From assembly GCA_030612005.1 (NCBI GenBank), contig JAUWOU010000022.1:1-32782 (forward strand): a DNA stretch of 32,782 nucleotides. The letters are read 5' to 3'. Positions 24,014-31,940 of this stretch are shown piece by piece. A program made the translations under genes and the position numbers. The notes beneath the pieces are model-generated. The model did not search any database. It was given only the letters and a program-made list of their open reading frames with translations, and was not told the DNA's origin. Every line of letters starts with the position of its first letter. Within the stretch, counting starts at the first letter, position 1. Source of the stretch: Candidatus Thorarchaeota archaeon (lineage in GTDB: Archaea > Asgardarchaeota > Thorarchaeia > Thorarchaeales > Thorarchaeaceae).

Positions 24014-24988
24014 ATGGCAGTTGGCAAGAAGACGCTCAAAGAGTTATTCTCAAGAACTCTGAAAATAAGACTGTTCGAAGAGAAAGTCTGGGATTTGTTT
24101 GGAGAAAATATTGTCCCTGGAACACTACATCTGTATCTTGGACAGGAAGCAGTAGCAGCTGGTGTAACTACTGCACTCAAGAAATCAGACTGGATCCAAA
24201 GCTCTCACAGAGGACATGGGCATGTTGTTGCAAAGGGTGCAGACATGAATGCAGCCTTAGCAGAATTGCTGGGTAAGAAGACAGGTTCCTGTAAGGGAAA
24301 GGGAGGCTCAATGCACATCACTCAGCTAGATGTAGGCGTTTTAGGAGCAACTGGTGTTGTCGCATCAGGACTTCCAATTGCTGTTGGCGCAGCACTCTCG
24401 TGTCAGATGAGAAAGACAGACGACGTGGTGGTCTGCTTCTTCGGAGACGGAGCTTCAAACAATGGAACTTTTGGTGAATCATTGAATATGTCTGCAATCT
24501 GGAAGTTACCTTTAGTCTGGATTGTGGAGAATAATTTTTACGCCATGGGAACTCCGATAACAATGACCTGTCCCAGTTCAACTGTTGCACAGAGAGCTGA
24601 GGCATACTGTATTCCAAGTAAGGTGGTTGATGGGAATAACGCTGTCGAAGTGTATGAGGCAACCATTGAAGCCGTAAAGAGAGCCAGAGAGGGTGGCGGT
24701 CCAACTCTAATCGAATGTCAGACGTATAGAATGAAAGGACACTCTAGATTCGATCCTGCCAAGTACCGACCAAAAGAGGAAGTTGATTATTGGCTCAGCG
24801 AAGAGAAAGATGCGGTAAATGTCATTCAGAAGATTGCCATCGAGCAGGGTGCAATCACTGAGAAAGATGCTGATAAGATAAGAGAAAAACTACAGAAAGC
24901 TGTAGACAAGGCGGGAGAGTTTGCGAAAAATTCTGATTTTCCAGAGCCAGAAGAAGCCTTGGATGATGTCTATGCGGAGGCAATCTAA
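24014..24988 (+). CDS. pdhA: 2-oxoacid dehydrogenase E1 component, alpha subunit (PdhA/AcoA type)
   Basis: Thiamine-diphosphate-dependent decarboxylation of a 2-oxoacid, together with the beta subunit encoded next. The TPP motif is complete: GDG at residues 144-146 and NN at 173-174. Family signatures: VPGTLHLYLGQEAVAAGV, SSHRGHGHVVAKG, KGKGGSMHI and MKGHSRFDP. Its 324-aa length suits the short PdhA/AcoA form. Pyruvate, branched-chain and acetoin enzymes cannot be told apart from this sequence. Its stop abuts the next start (TAA then ATG), and the order alpha-beta-E2 is that of bacterial pdhABC/acoABC operons. Confidence 0.93.
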   Translation: MAVGKKTLKELFSRTLKIRLFEEKVWDLFGENIVPGTLHLYLGQEAVAAGVTTALKKSDWIQSSHRGHGHVVAKGADMNAALAELLGKKTGSCKGKGGSMHITQLDVGVLGATGVVASGLPIAVGAALSCQMRKTDDVVVCFFGDGASNNGTFGESLNMSAIWKLPLVWIVENNFYAMGTPITMTCPSSTVAQRAEAYCIPSKVVDGNNAVEVYEATIEAVKRAREGGGPTLIECQTYRMKGHSRFDPAKYRPKEEVDYWLSEEKDAVNVIQKIAIEQGAITEKDADKIREKLQKAVDKAGEFAKNSDFPEPEEALDDVYAEAI

Positions 24989-25963
24989 ATGGCGGAGATT
25001 ACATACAGAGAGGCACTCAAACAGGGACTCCGTGAAGAGATGCTCCGTGACGAGCGTGTATTCTTACTAGGTGAAGATATTGGATTGAACTGGGGCGGAG
25101 CTTTCAAGGTCACCAAGGACCTAGCAGAAGAGTTTGGTGAAGACCGAGTTCGTGATACTCCCATCTCAGAAAATACAATTGCAGGGGCTGCAGTAGGTGC
25201 AGCTATCACAGGGATGGTACCTGTGGCAGAGATTATGTTCGGAGACCTGATTACCCTAGCAATGGACCAAGTATGCAATCAAGCTGCAAAGATGCGCTAT
25301 ATGTTCGGCGGACAAACCTCTGTACCCTTAGTAATCAGGACCGTCTTTGGTGGAGGAAAGAATTTAGCGTCACATCACTCACAGAGCTTGGAGTCATGGT
25401 TCATGCATACTCCAGGTCTTAAGGTTGCAGTGCCCGCCTTTGCTTCAGATGTGAAAGGGCTAATTAAAACAGCAATAAGAGACCCTGACCCAGTTCTCTT
25501 TGCAGAACACAAGCTGGTTTATGATAGAAAAGAAGAAGTTCCAGATGATGAGTATCTGATTCCGTTTGGTCAAGCTAAGATTCGTCGAGAGGGAGCAGAT
25601 GTTACACTTTGGGGTACATTTCTCATGGTGCACAAAGCACTTGAGGTAGCTGAAGAACTCCAGAAGGAAGGAATCAGTGTTGAAGTGATTGACCCGAGAA
25701 CACTTGTTCCTCTTGATACGAAGACTCTCATCGAGTCGGTCAAAAAGACTGGAAGACTGGTACTTGTGACTGAAGAAACAAAGACCGGAGCAACAACTGC
25801 AGAAGTTGCTGCTATTGTTCAAGAAGAAGCATTTGACTGGTTAGATGCGCCAATAAAGAGAGTGAATGCACCGGACACACCAGTACCATTCAGTCCGCCA
25901 CTTGAACAGTACTTCATTCCCGACAACAAGAGAATCGCACAGGCAGTTCGAGATATTGTATAG
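24989..25963 (+). CDS. pdhB: 2-oxoacid dehydrogenase E1 component, beta subunit (PdhB/AcoB type)
   Basis: 324 aa, the partner that forms the active site with E1-alpha. Typical segments: YREALKQGLREEMLRDERVF, LLGEDIGLNWGGAFKVT, DRVRDTPISENTIAGAAVGA, AEIMFGDLITLAMDQVCNQA, then SHHSQSLESWFMHTPGLKV and, in the transketolase C-terminal domain, SVEVIDPRTLVPLDTKTL. ATG 24989 directly follows the E1-alpha stop; its SD, GGAGG, lies inside the end of that gene, 8 nt before the ATG. Confidence 0.93.
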   Translation: MAEITYREALKQGLREEMLRDERVFLLGEDIGLNWGGAFKVTKDLAEEFGEDRVRDTPISENTIAGAAVGAAITGMVPVAEIMFGDLITLAMDQVCNQAAKMRYMFGGQTSVPLVIRTVFGGGKNLASHHSQSLESWFMHTPGLKVAVPAFASDVKGLIKTAIRDPDPVLFAEHKLVYDRKEEVPDDEYLIPFGQAKIRREGADVTLWGTFLMVHKALEVAEELQKEGISVEVIDPRTLVPLDTKTLIESVKKTGRLVLVTEETKTGATTAEVAAIVQEEAFDWLDAPIKRVNAPDTPVPFSPPLEQYFIPDNKRIAQAVRDIV

Positions 25964-25972
25964 GTGATAATT

Positions 25973-27199
25973 ATGGTTACGACCATGATCATGCAGCGAA
26001 TGAGTGTCGCTATGGAATATGGAGTGATACTCAAATGGCTCAAGAAAGAGGGAGATAAAGTCAAGAAAGGAGACCTTGTTGTAGAGATTTTTGGAGAGAA
26101 GAACGAGTTCGAACTCGAAGCACCAGGGGACGGTGTCATCCTGAAGATTCTATGTGATGTCAATGATGAGATACCAATCAGTGAACCTATCGCATTCATT
26201 GGAAAAGAGGGTGAAAAGATTCCAGATGTCAGACCAAGAAAACTGAACGCGGCTACCTCAACTTCACCATCAACGACATCGGTAGCACCCAGTACTAAGA
26301 CTGCAGTTACTCAAACAGCTCCACCAAGTACTGAAACACGATTACCTGGTGGAAAAATCAAAGCATCACCTAGAGCTAAAAAGAAAGCAAAGGAATTAGG
26401 AGTGGACCTATCCGTAGTGGTTGGTACTGGTCCAGAAGGCCGAATCGTTGAGAAGGATGTCATTAGTGCAAAGGCTGCAACACCTCAAATTGATCTTTCT
26501 GATGACCGGAAAGTAAGCAAAGTAGAAACCATGACTCCACTAAGAAGAACAATTGCGAGAAGAATGACTCAGAGCGCTTTGAATCCTCATATCACCATGA
26601 TAACAGAGATTGATATGACTGAGGCAATCACTCTCAGAAAGGAACTCAATCTTCGCGTAGAGAAAGCTCATGGAATACGGGTTTCATTTAATGACATAAT
26701 TGTAAAGGCTGTAGCAGATACTTTGGAACTCTTTCCGAAATTCAATGCTACTCTAGCCGGTAATGATCTTCACGTGTTCGATGATGTGAATATTGGTGTA
26801 GCAATGGCTACTGATGATGGTTTGATAGTTGTTACAATCAGAGAAGCTAACAAGAAATCAATCACCGATATTGCTATCGAAACTAAGGAGAAGGGTAAGA
26901 GGGCTAAGAAGAACAAACTTACTTCTGAAGAGATGACTGGGAGCACATTTACTGTGTCCAATCTAGGACCGTTCAAAGTAGATTTGTTCATCCCCGTGAT
27001 CAATCCCCCAGAAACTGCAATATTGGCTCTTGGGCAGATTAAGAAGAAACCGGTTGTAGTTGACGATAAGATTGTAGTTAGGTCTATGATGATGGCTTCT
27101 TGCGCAGTAGACCATAGGATTCTAGATGGTGCACCTGCGGGTCAATTTCTTGCAGCTTTGAAGGAAACTCTAGAGAATCCCTACATGATGAAGATGTAA
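25973..27199 (+). CDS. pdhC: 2-oxoacid dehydrogenase E2 component (dihydrolipoamide acyltransferase)
   Basis: 408 aa. Order: one lipoyl domain (about residues 5-80), a Pro/Ser/Thr linker, a peripheral-subunit-binding domain (ASPRAKKKAKELGVDLS, GTGPEGRIVEKDV) and the catalytic domain ending with DHRILDG (His381, Asp385). The lipoyl turn is GEKNEFELEAP, with Lys43, instead of the usual DKA. The frame is open from GTG 25964, but ATG 25973 follows GGTGA by 5 nt and fits the lipoyl domain start. No E3 (dihydrolipoamide dehydrogenase) gene follows. Several ATGs lie in the first 14 codons, so the exact start is not certain. Confidence 0.92.
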   Translation: MVTTMIMQRMSVAMEYGVILKWLKKEGDKVKKGDLVVEIFGEKNEFELEAPGDGVILKILCDVNDEIPISEPIAFIGKEGEKIPDVRPRKLNAATSTSPSTTSVAPSTKTAVTQTAPPSTETRLPGGKIKASPRAKKKAKELGVDLSVVVGTGPEGRIVEKDVISAKAATPQIDLSDDRKVSKVETMTPLRRTIARRMTQSALNPHITMITEIDMTEAITLRKELNLRVEKAHGIRVSFNDIIVKAVADTLELFPKFNATLAGNDLHVFDDVNIGVAMATDDGLIVVTIREANKKSITDIAIETKEKGKRAKKNKLTSEEMTGSTFTVSNLGPFKVDLFIPVINPPETAILALGQIKKKPVVVDDKIVVRSMMMASCAVDHRILDGAPAGQFLAALKETLENPYMMKM

Positions 27200-27224
27200 A
27201 GCTCTGCAAAGCATTATGAGCTTT
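27198..27224 (+). terminator. Possible hairpin after the E2 gene
   Basis: AAAGCTC (27198-27204) pairs with GAGCTTT (27218-27224) across a 13-nt loop, overlapping the E2 stop. No long T-run follows, so termination here is weakly supported. AAATATAT (27228-27235) just after it may be the TATA box of the zinc-ribbon gene. Confidence 0.3.
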
Positions 27225-27250
27225 CAGAAATATATCTCAAATGAAAAGAG

Positions 27251-27556
27251 ATGATTAACTCAAGACAGTGTCCAAAATGTGGTGGTACGCAGATAGCGGG
27301 ACCACACAGAATTTTCGGTCAACATCATGTTAGAATAGACTTACCGGGAATGTCAACAGCTACACTTGAAGCATTAACCTGTGCTGATTGTGGGTATACT
27401 GAGTTGTATAGCGATAGAATGGGATTGAGTAATATTAAGAGATCTGGAAGATTTCTCCAAGGTCGTCAATCAGATTCCCCTCGTTCGTGTGCGTTTTGTG
27501 GAACTAAGGTTCGTACAGATGCAACATACTGTCCAGAGTGTGGAAATAGCATCTAA
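27251..27556 (+). CDS. Small two-zinc-ribbon protein
   Basis: 101 aa. The N-terminal ribbon has CPKCGG and a later CADCGY; the C-terminal ribbon has CAFCG and CPECGNSI. Between them is a short, moderately basic segment (SNIKRSGRFLQGRQS). There is no membrane helix. The N-terminal half resembles small nucleic-acid-binding zinc ribbons, but I cannot assign a family. It lies 51 bp after E2 and may have its own promoter. Confidence 0.7.
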   Translation: MINSRQCPKCGGTQIAGPHRIFGQHHVRIDLPGMSTATLEALTCADCGYTELYSDRMGLSNIKRSGRFLQGRQSDSPRSCAFCGTKVRTDATYCPECGNSI

Positions 27557-27611
27557 TTGAAATATTCAATAATTAGGTGTTTTCGTCAATTTGAATCAGG
27601 TGGACCTTAAA

Positions 27612-27744
27612 TTGTAGAACCAAGACAATATCATGCACGTACAAACGTGCCAAACCTCGATTACGACATCTGCTCCGCCTCAATTGTTGCTCTGAGGCTT
27701 TCCAGCCGGTGGTGAGCAACTTACTTTGGCCATCGGCTCTACAA
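27612..27744 (+). ncRNA. Structured RNA with kissing loops, upstream of lipoate-protein ligase
   Basis: Base pairing read by eye. P1: TTGTAGA (27612-27618) with TCTACAA (27738-27744). P2: GCACGT (27635-27640) with ACGTGC (27645-27650), loop ACAA. P3: GCCTCA (27677-27682) with TGAGGC (27693-27698). P4: GCCGGTGG (27705-27712) with CCATCGGC (27730-27737), one G-U pair. The P3 loop holds GTTGCTC (27686-27692) and the P4 loop holds GAGCAAC (27714-27720), perfect 7-bp complements. P4 stacks directly on P1. This is the plan of a folded aptamer or stable ncRNA. It does not match purine, lysine, cobalamin, TPP, FMN or fluoride riboswitch consensus motifs that I know. A leader of the lipoate ligase (ATG 35 nt downstream) or an independent RNA are both possible. 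Confidence 0.65.
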
Positions 27745-27755
27745 CAGATTAATCA

Positions 27756-27770
27756 GATACAGAAAGTATC
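27756..27770 (+). promoter_or_regulatory. Small hairpin before the lipoate ligase start
   Basis: GATAC and GTATC pair around AGAAA, ending 8 nt before ATG 27779. The gene has no clear SD, so this hairpin could affect initiation or be part of an expression platform for the RNA upstream. Alternatively the mRNA is leaderless, with GATTAATC (27747-27754) as TATA box. Confidence 0.3.
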
Positions 27771-27778
27771 ACTATCTT

Positions 27779-28576
27779 ATGTCATGGCGCTTATTGAACA
27801 ATCAAGGTTCTGATGTTTTTCACAACCTAGCTGTTGATGAAGCGCTTGCGAAAACGTACCAACAATCTGAAAATACACTCAATACTCTGCGATTTTGGGA
27901 GTCTGACAAGGCAGTTGTTATTGGAAGATTTCAATGCGTACACAAGGAAGTGAATCTAGAATTCTGTAAGGAGAATAGTATATCGATTGCACGAAGATTC
28001 ACGGGAGGCGGCGCAGTTTTTCATGATTTAGGAAATCTGAATTATGCGATTCGTCTGCACCAATACCACGACTATGTACCTAGAGGTCTCAAAGAACTCT
28101 ATGAAACATTCATTGGAGCAATTTCAGATAGTCTGAACTCTATTAATATCCCAGCGAGTTTTGATCCGGTAGGGTCCTGTATAAGAATTGGAAAAAAGAA
28201 AATCGCTGGAACTGCGGGGTGGATTAAACAGGGTATTTCATTTATCCATGGAACGCTCCTTATTGATGCGGATCTTGAGATGCTTCAAGAAAGTCTGAAT
28301 CCTCCAGAGGGGCAACCAGTTTTTCTCCGAGATAAGACTAGAATTAGATGCATGAAGAGTAAGAGAGACACTGTTACAAATATTGCACATGAAGTAGAAG
28401 ATTGTCCCACACGGGATGAAATTTGTAGTGCAATTATTGAAACGTTAGCTGAATTGGCAGGAGCCTCAATTGATGAAGGAAGACTAACACAAGAGGAGGT
28501 CGACACTTCACAGACTTTATATCAATCACACTATAAACAGGCATCATGGAACATGGGAATTCTAGCCCATGAATAA
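27779..28576 (+). CDS. lplA: Lipoate-protein ligase A family
   Basis: Attaches lipoate (or octanoate) to lipoyl domains such as that of the E2 encoded 580 bp upstream. 265 aa. Family signatures: WRLLNNQGSDVFHNLAVDEA at the N-terminus, VVIGRFQCVHKEVNLEF, RRFTGGGAVFHDLGNLNYAI and, with the catalytic Lys, KKKIAGTAGW followed by SFIHGTLLIDAD. The separate C-terminal accessory domain of E. coli LplA is absent; in archaea the small partner (LplB) is often a separate gene, not seen here. Octanoyltransferase of the LipM type is an alternative. Confidence 0.9.
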   Translation: MSWRLLNNQGSDVFHNLAVDEALAKTYQQSENTLNTLRFWESDKAVVIGRFQCVHKEVNLEFCKENSISIARRFTGGGAVFHDLGNLNYAIRLHQYHDYVPRGLKELYETFIGAISDSLNSINIPASFDPVGSCIRIGKKKIAGTAGWIKQGISFIHGTLLIDADLEMLQESLNPPEGQPVFLRDKTRIRCMKSKRDTVTNIAHEVEDCPTRDEICSAIIETLAELAGASIDEGRLTQEEVDTSQTLYQSHYKQASWNMGILAHE

Positions 28577-28595
28577 TTAGTAGAGGCACATAACG

Positions 28596-28940
28596 ATGAC
28601 CGACGACGTTGAAAAGACCCTGAAGAGTTTCATGAAACACTTTGGTGCATTGAACAGAGACATTCCTGATGCAAGGAATGCATATACAGATTTACAGAAG
28701 ACTGTGCACAAAGATGGAGCTCTACCTGCAAAATTCAAGGAGATGATTTGCATTGTAGCGGCCATCCTTTCACCCTGTGAAGAATGCATGGTCTACCACA
28801 CAAAACAGGCAATATCACTAGGTGCCACACGTGAAGAGATTATGGAAGCCTGTTCCGTGGCTATTGTAATGGGCGGCGGACCTGCTATTTCACATATTGC
28901 AGTAGTACAGGACTGCCTTGATGCGTGGGCCCCAAGATAG
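28596..28940 (+). CDS. Carboxymuconolactone decarboxylase/AhpD-like protein
   Basis: 114 aa of the single-domain AhpD/CMD type. The redox hallmark CxxCxxxH is complete: Cys61, Cys64 and His68 in SPCEECMVYHTKQA, followed by ISLGATREEIMEACSVAIVM. In mycobacterial AhpD the cysteines take electrons from lipoylated E2, so its place 19 bp after lipoate ligase and near E2 is suggestive. ATG 28596 follows GAGG by about 10 nt. It ends 5 bp before the stop of the convergent alcohol dehydrogenase gene. Confidence 0.87.
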   Translation: MTDDVEKTLKSFMKHFGALNRDIPDARNAYTDLQKTVHKDGALPAKFKEMICIVAAILSPCEECMVYHTKQAISLGATREEIMEACSVAIVMGGGPAISHIAVVQDCLDAWAPR

Positions 28941-28945
28941 TAAGC

Positions 28946-29977
28946 TCAATCAAATTCAGTGAATAGCACTTTGATTGCTTTCTGGCTCTCCATCAACTCG
29001 AATCCTTTCTCCCATTCAGCCAGTGAGATCCTATGAGTGATTAGTGGGGCAACATCAATCTTCTTTGAAGCCATTAGACGAAGTGTTGTCACCCATGAAG
29101 AAGGAAGAGTACCCCAAGTACCTGACATTGTTAGCTCCTTTATTGCCATGATGTCAAGATCAATATCTAGAGATTGACCTCGTATACCGAGAAGAGTTAC
29201 ATGACCAGCTACCTTGACGAAATCTAATGCCTGATTACACGCAATGCAAGCCCCAGAAGCCTCGATAACAACATCAGCACCACGCCCATCACTCTCATTC
29301 ATTACCGTTTTGACTGGATCAGAGTCTACTTGAACATCAATTGTCATATCAACTCCAATCTTCTTTGCAATATCGAAACGCCACTGGTCTGCTGACACCC
29401 CAGTCAAAATCACTTTACCAGCTCCCATGGATTTTGCAACTTGAGCGGCTAGAAGTCCCATCGTTCCAGGACCTTGAACAACAACAACATCTCCGGGGAT
29501 GATAGGAGATTTTTCAATAACAGAGTGAACAACGCATGCGGTAGGTTCAGCTAGTGCGGCTTCCTCCATTGATACACCCTGTGGAATTTTATGAATGATG
29601 TATTCTGGCGCAGTGAGAAATTTCGCAAAGCCACCATTAGCAAGGGATGTACCTAGGATCTTCTTTCCCTCAGCAGTGCATCTGTTCATGTGTCCTGTTT
29701 TACATTGGTAACAGATACCACAGTATTGAGTAGCTGGGGATACAACTAGATCACCGACAGCAACCTGTGACACATCAGGTCCAATTTCCACAACTTTTCC
29801 AGAGTATTCATGCCCGAGTACAACTGGTGGTGTATAGAATGCTTGGTCATGCTTGATATGGATATCAGTACCACAGATTCCAGCTGCAGCAACCTCAATC
29901 AATACTTCATCCTTCTTAGGACGAGGTTCATCAATTTCTTTCAGTTCTAGATTGCCTGGGCCTCGTGCGGTCTTCAT
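28946..29977 (-). CDS. Zinc-dependent medium-chain alcohol/polyol dehydrogenase
   Basis: 343 aa, NAD(P)-dependent MDR family, closest in pattern to threonine and sorbitol dehydrogenases. Catalytic zinc ligands: Cys35 (GICGTDIH) and His56-Glu57 (GHEYSG). Structural zinc ligands: Cys86, 89, 92 and 100. Rossmann loop: VVQGPGTMGLLAAQVAKSMG. ATG 29977 is chosen over TTG 29989, because AGAGG lies 4 nt before the ATG. Single gene. The substrate is uncertain. Confidence 0.9.
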   Translation of the reverse strand: MKTARGPGNLELKEIDEPRPKKDEVLIEVAAAGICGTDIHIKHDQAFYTPPVVLGHEYSGKVVEIGPDVSQVAVGDLVVSPATQYCGICYQCKTGHMNRCTAEGKKILGTSLANGGFAKFLTAPEYIIHKIPQGVSMEEAALAEPTACVVHSVIEKSPIIPGDVVVVQGPGTMGLLAAQVAKSMGAGKVILTGVSADQWRFDIAKKIGVDMTIDVQVDSDPVKTVMNESDGRGADVVIEASGACIACNQALDFVKVAGHVTLLGIRGQSLDIDLDIMAIKELTMSGTWGTLPSSWVTTLRLMASKKIDVAPLITHRISLAEWEKGFELMESQKAIKVLFTEFD

Positions 29978-30058
29978 AAGTCCTCTCAATTATTATGACC
30001 TCAAGTGAGCTGTAGAAAAAGTCCTATAGAATCTTATGGATGTATCTGAAAATTACAA

Positions 30059-30331
30059 TTAACGTTCGAGAGAATTGAAGAATTGGTCTGGTTCACTTCC
30101 TTCATCAAGTGACCTGACTCTGAAACCAGTACCTTTCTCCCCACGAAGTTTACTAGCTGTTTGTGCACCTACAAAGCGTTTTCTAGCTGGAGCCTCTTTG
30201 CCTAACCAGAGAAAGACATTCTTCCCTTCATCATCGATTACACAAAGCACACTATCTGAGGTCATACTGTTCCTGTTGATGCATACCTCGATAGAAGTTC
30301 CATCATCCTGCATTTCTAAAGCATTGACCAT
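30059..30331 (-). CDS. Single gelsolin-like domain protein
   Basis: 90 aa, one domain and nothing else. The core VLCVIDDEGKNVFLWLGKEA, then ARKRFVGAQTASKLRG, is the gelsolin/villin repeat pattern: a strand, the V-x-L-W-x-G-K turn and the long helix with A-x-x-x-A. In eukaryotes tandem gelsolin repeats bind actin and calcium; Asgard archaea carry shorter versions that act on actin or profilin. ATG 30331 follows GAGG by 8 nt. It lies 81 bp upstream of the alcohol dehydrogenase gene on the same strand. Actin binding is not shown by the sequence. The gap 30332-30507 has no visible gene. Confidence 0.72.
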   Translation of the reverse strand: MVNALEMQDDGTSIEVCINRNSMTSDSVLCVIDDEGKNVFLWLGKEAPARKRFVGAQTASKLRGEKGTGFRVRSLDEGSEPDQFFNSLER

Positions 30332-30507
30332 TTAGGTTTCCTCAAGTCAGGTAGGTGACACCTCAACAGTTGGTTGCCTGTTGAATCCCCCACAAAATAG
30401 CTAGTGAAATACTTTACTCACGAATGTGTATATACTATCCTAGCATGTTTTCACAGGTGAATATAACTAAGAGTGTAGGTATTACCGAGTCAATACGTTG
30501 GAAATGT

Positions 30508-30885
30508 TCAAACTCGTTCAAACTTGGCTCGTAGGGTTCCCCCGCAATAGTTGCATTTGGCCTCAAGAGGTCCTGTCCAATCTATGCCTTCTTGACTTAT
30601 TGCCGCACCACAGGAGGGACATTTCTGAGGAAGTCTTACTGTAGTCATTTCGGAACCATCGGACCTGGTTTTTCCACGATGTCGGTCCGGAATTACGAAT
30701 GGTGGAGCTTCCATCGTGAAACCTCTGGCAACTCCTCTTGCAATACCTGCGCCCCCACGACATACTGTCACTGTAACGCCAATAAAGATTACAATGAAAA
30801 TAATGAAGATTATGAAAAACATGGTCATGAAGTTATCAAAGATACCAGTGAAGAAATCAAATGGGTCCATCATATCAAATTGCAA
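30508..30885 (-). CDS. Small membrane protein with C-terminal zinc ribbon
   Basis: 125 aa. A Met/Asp/Phe-rich start, one strong membrane helix (FFIIFIIFIVIFIGVTVTV), a linker and a C-terminal zinc ribbon (CPSCGAAIS and CNYCGGTLR). The ribbon probably faces the cytoplasm. Candidate starts are TTG 30885 and ATG 30873 or 30870; the longest is given, with GAGG about 10 nt upstream. Function unknown. It is in line with two other membrane zinc-ribbon genes on the same strand. Confidence 0.68.
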   Translation of the reverse strand: MQFDMMDPFDFFTGIFDNFMTMFFIIFIIFIVIFIGVTVTVCRGGAGIARGVARGFTMEAPPFVIPDRHRGKTRSDGSEMTTVRLPQKCPSCGAAISQEGIDWTGPLEAKCNYCGGTLRAKFERV

Positions 30886-30964
30886 CCTATCATCGCCTCA
30901 ATTAGTATTTTCAAGCCCACGCCTTATTATCCTTTTTACCAATCTATGAATCAGGATATTAAAT

Positions 30965-31939
30965 CTACCTAGCTACTTCCATTCCAGCTCTTAGTGAGAA
31001 TGCAGTTCTGATGAATCTTAGACTGATTGCAAGCATACCAAGTCCGAAGACAATTCCAAAAATCGTTGGAAATATCACGTCAGACGCAGTAAGGCCTAAG
31101 TATACCAGAAGCAGGCCGATTCCACCACCGATTACAAGATGAAGCAATCCACTTAGTAACGTCATTGCTCTGAACGCCATCTTTCTTGGAAACTCTAGAT
31201 AGACTATCCTTCCTGAGGCGCCATCTACAAGAGCATCATAGTTTCTGATCTTGTAACAGTATTTGATATGCCAGATTGGAAGGCTTACCAGGAAAACTGC
31301 AGGGGTCTTCATCTTTTCATCCATCTTTGTGATCGAATCAACTTCTTTCAGGGCTTCATTTCGCAAGATATCTGACATCATTTTCTTTGCTTTTTGTAAG
31401 GCTACTTTTTGTTCCATCTGAACAGGCTTTGTAGTTCCTCGCACTTCTAGAATCTGGTCCTTGTCAAAGAATTCCTTTCGCTTTGTCGGAATAATGTATT
31501 CCTTCAGGGAACGGGGTGTATCAAGATTTGCTGGGATGAAAATATCTTGTTCCATATCGAGCTTTCCGGTTTCAGTGATCTTATGCCACTTTAGCGTCCT
31601 CTGATAATCCCTGCCTTTGAAATCAGGTTTTTTCTGAACACCTGTGTAGTTAGCTTTAGCTTCTACTTCAACAACCCAGAAAGGCCAGAATACAAGTTTG
31701 CTCTCTACTACTTTGGACTGTTCAAGATTTTTGGGAGCTCCAAGCTGTTTCGTACCCCAACTATACATCTTGTCAGTTGCTAAATCTAAATCATATTGGA
31801 GGCGCATAAAGTAATTCTCTTTGAGAATTTCACCAGATTTTACGTTAACAGTCGTATTGCAATATCCACAGACGACTGTACTGCTCTGTTTAGGAATCTC
31901 TATCTGTCCATCACAGTTAGGGCAATTAATTTGAGTCAA
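30965..31939 (-). CDS. Membrane protein with N-terminal zinc ribbon
   Basis: 324 aa. A zinc ribbon at the N-terminus (CPNCDGQIEIPKQSSTVVCGYC), then a long cytoplasmic domain with VFWPFWVVEVEAKANYTG and LPIWHIKYCYKIRNY, followed by DALVDGASGRIVYLEFPRK, and finally two membrane helices (around LLSGLLHLVIGGGIGLLLVY and IFPTIFGIVFGLGMLAISL). The P-W-x-x-Y-x-Y plus VDGASGRI unit also occurs in the gene upstream, so the two share a domain. TTG 31939 follows the stop of that gene by one base (TAAGTTG) and a GGGGGA motif precedes it; GTG 31972 in the same frame overlaps that gene by 32 nt and has no SD. Function unknown. Confidence 0.72.
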   Translation of the reverse strand: MTQINCPNCDGQIEIPKQSSTVVCGYCNTTVNVKSGEILKENYFMRLQYDLDLATDKMYSWGTKQLGAPKNLEQSKVVESKLVFWPFWVVEVEAKANYTGVQKKPDFKGRDYQRTLKWHKITETGKLDMEQDIFIPANLDTPRSLKEYIIPTKRKEFFDKDQILEVRGTTKPVQMEQKVALQKAKKMMSDILRNEALKEVDSITKMDEKMKTPAVFLVSLPIWHIKYCYKIRNYDALVDGASGRIVYLEFPRKMAFRAMTLLSGLLHLVIGGGIGLLLVYLGLTASDVIFPTIFGIVFGLGMLAISLRFIRTAFSLRAGMEVAR

Positions 31940-31940
31940 C

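Noticed and set aside
24318-24704. Open frame of 128 codons opposite E1-alpha
   Set aside because: Low-complexity Leu/Arg/Gln-rich product; a shadow of a strongly conserved gene.
27612-27744. The structured RNA as a tRNA, because its closing stem is 7 bp like an acceptor stem
   Set aside because: No T-loop, D-loop or anticodon arm; loop sizes and the kissing complement do not fit a tRNA.
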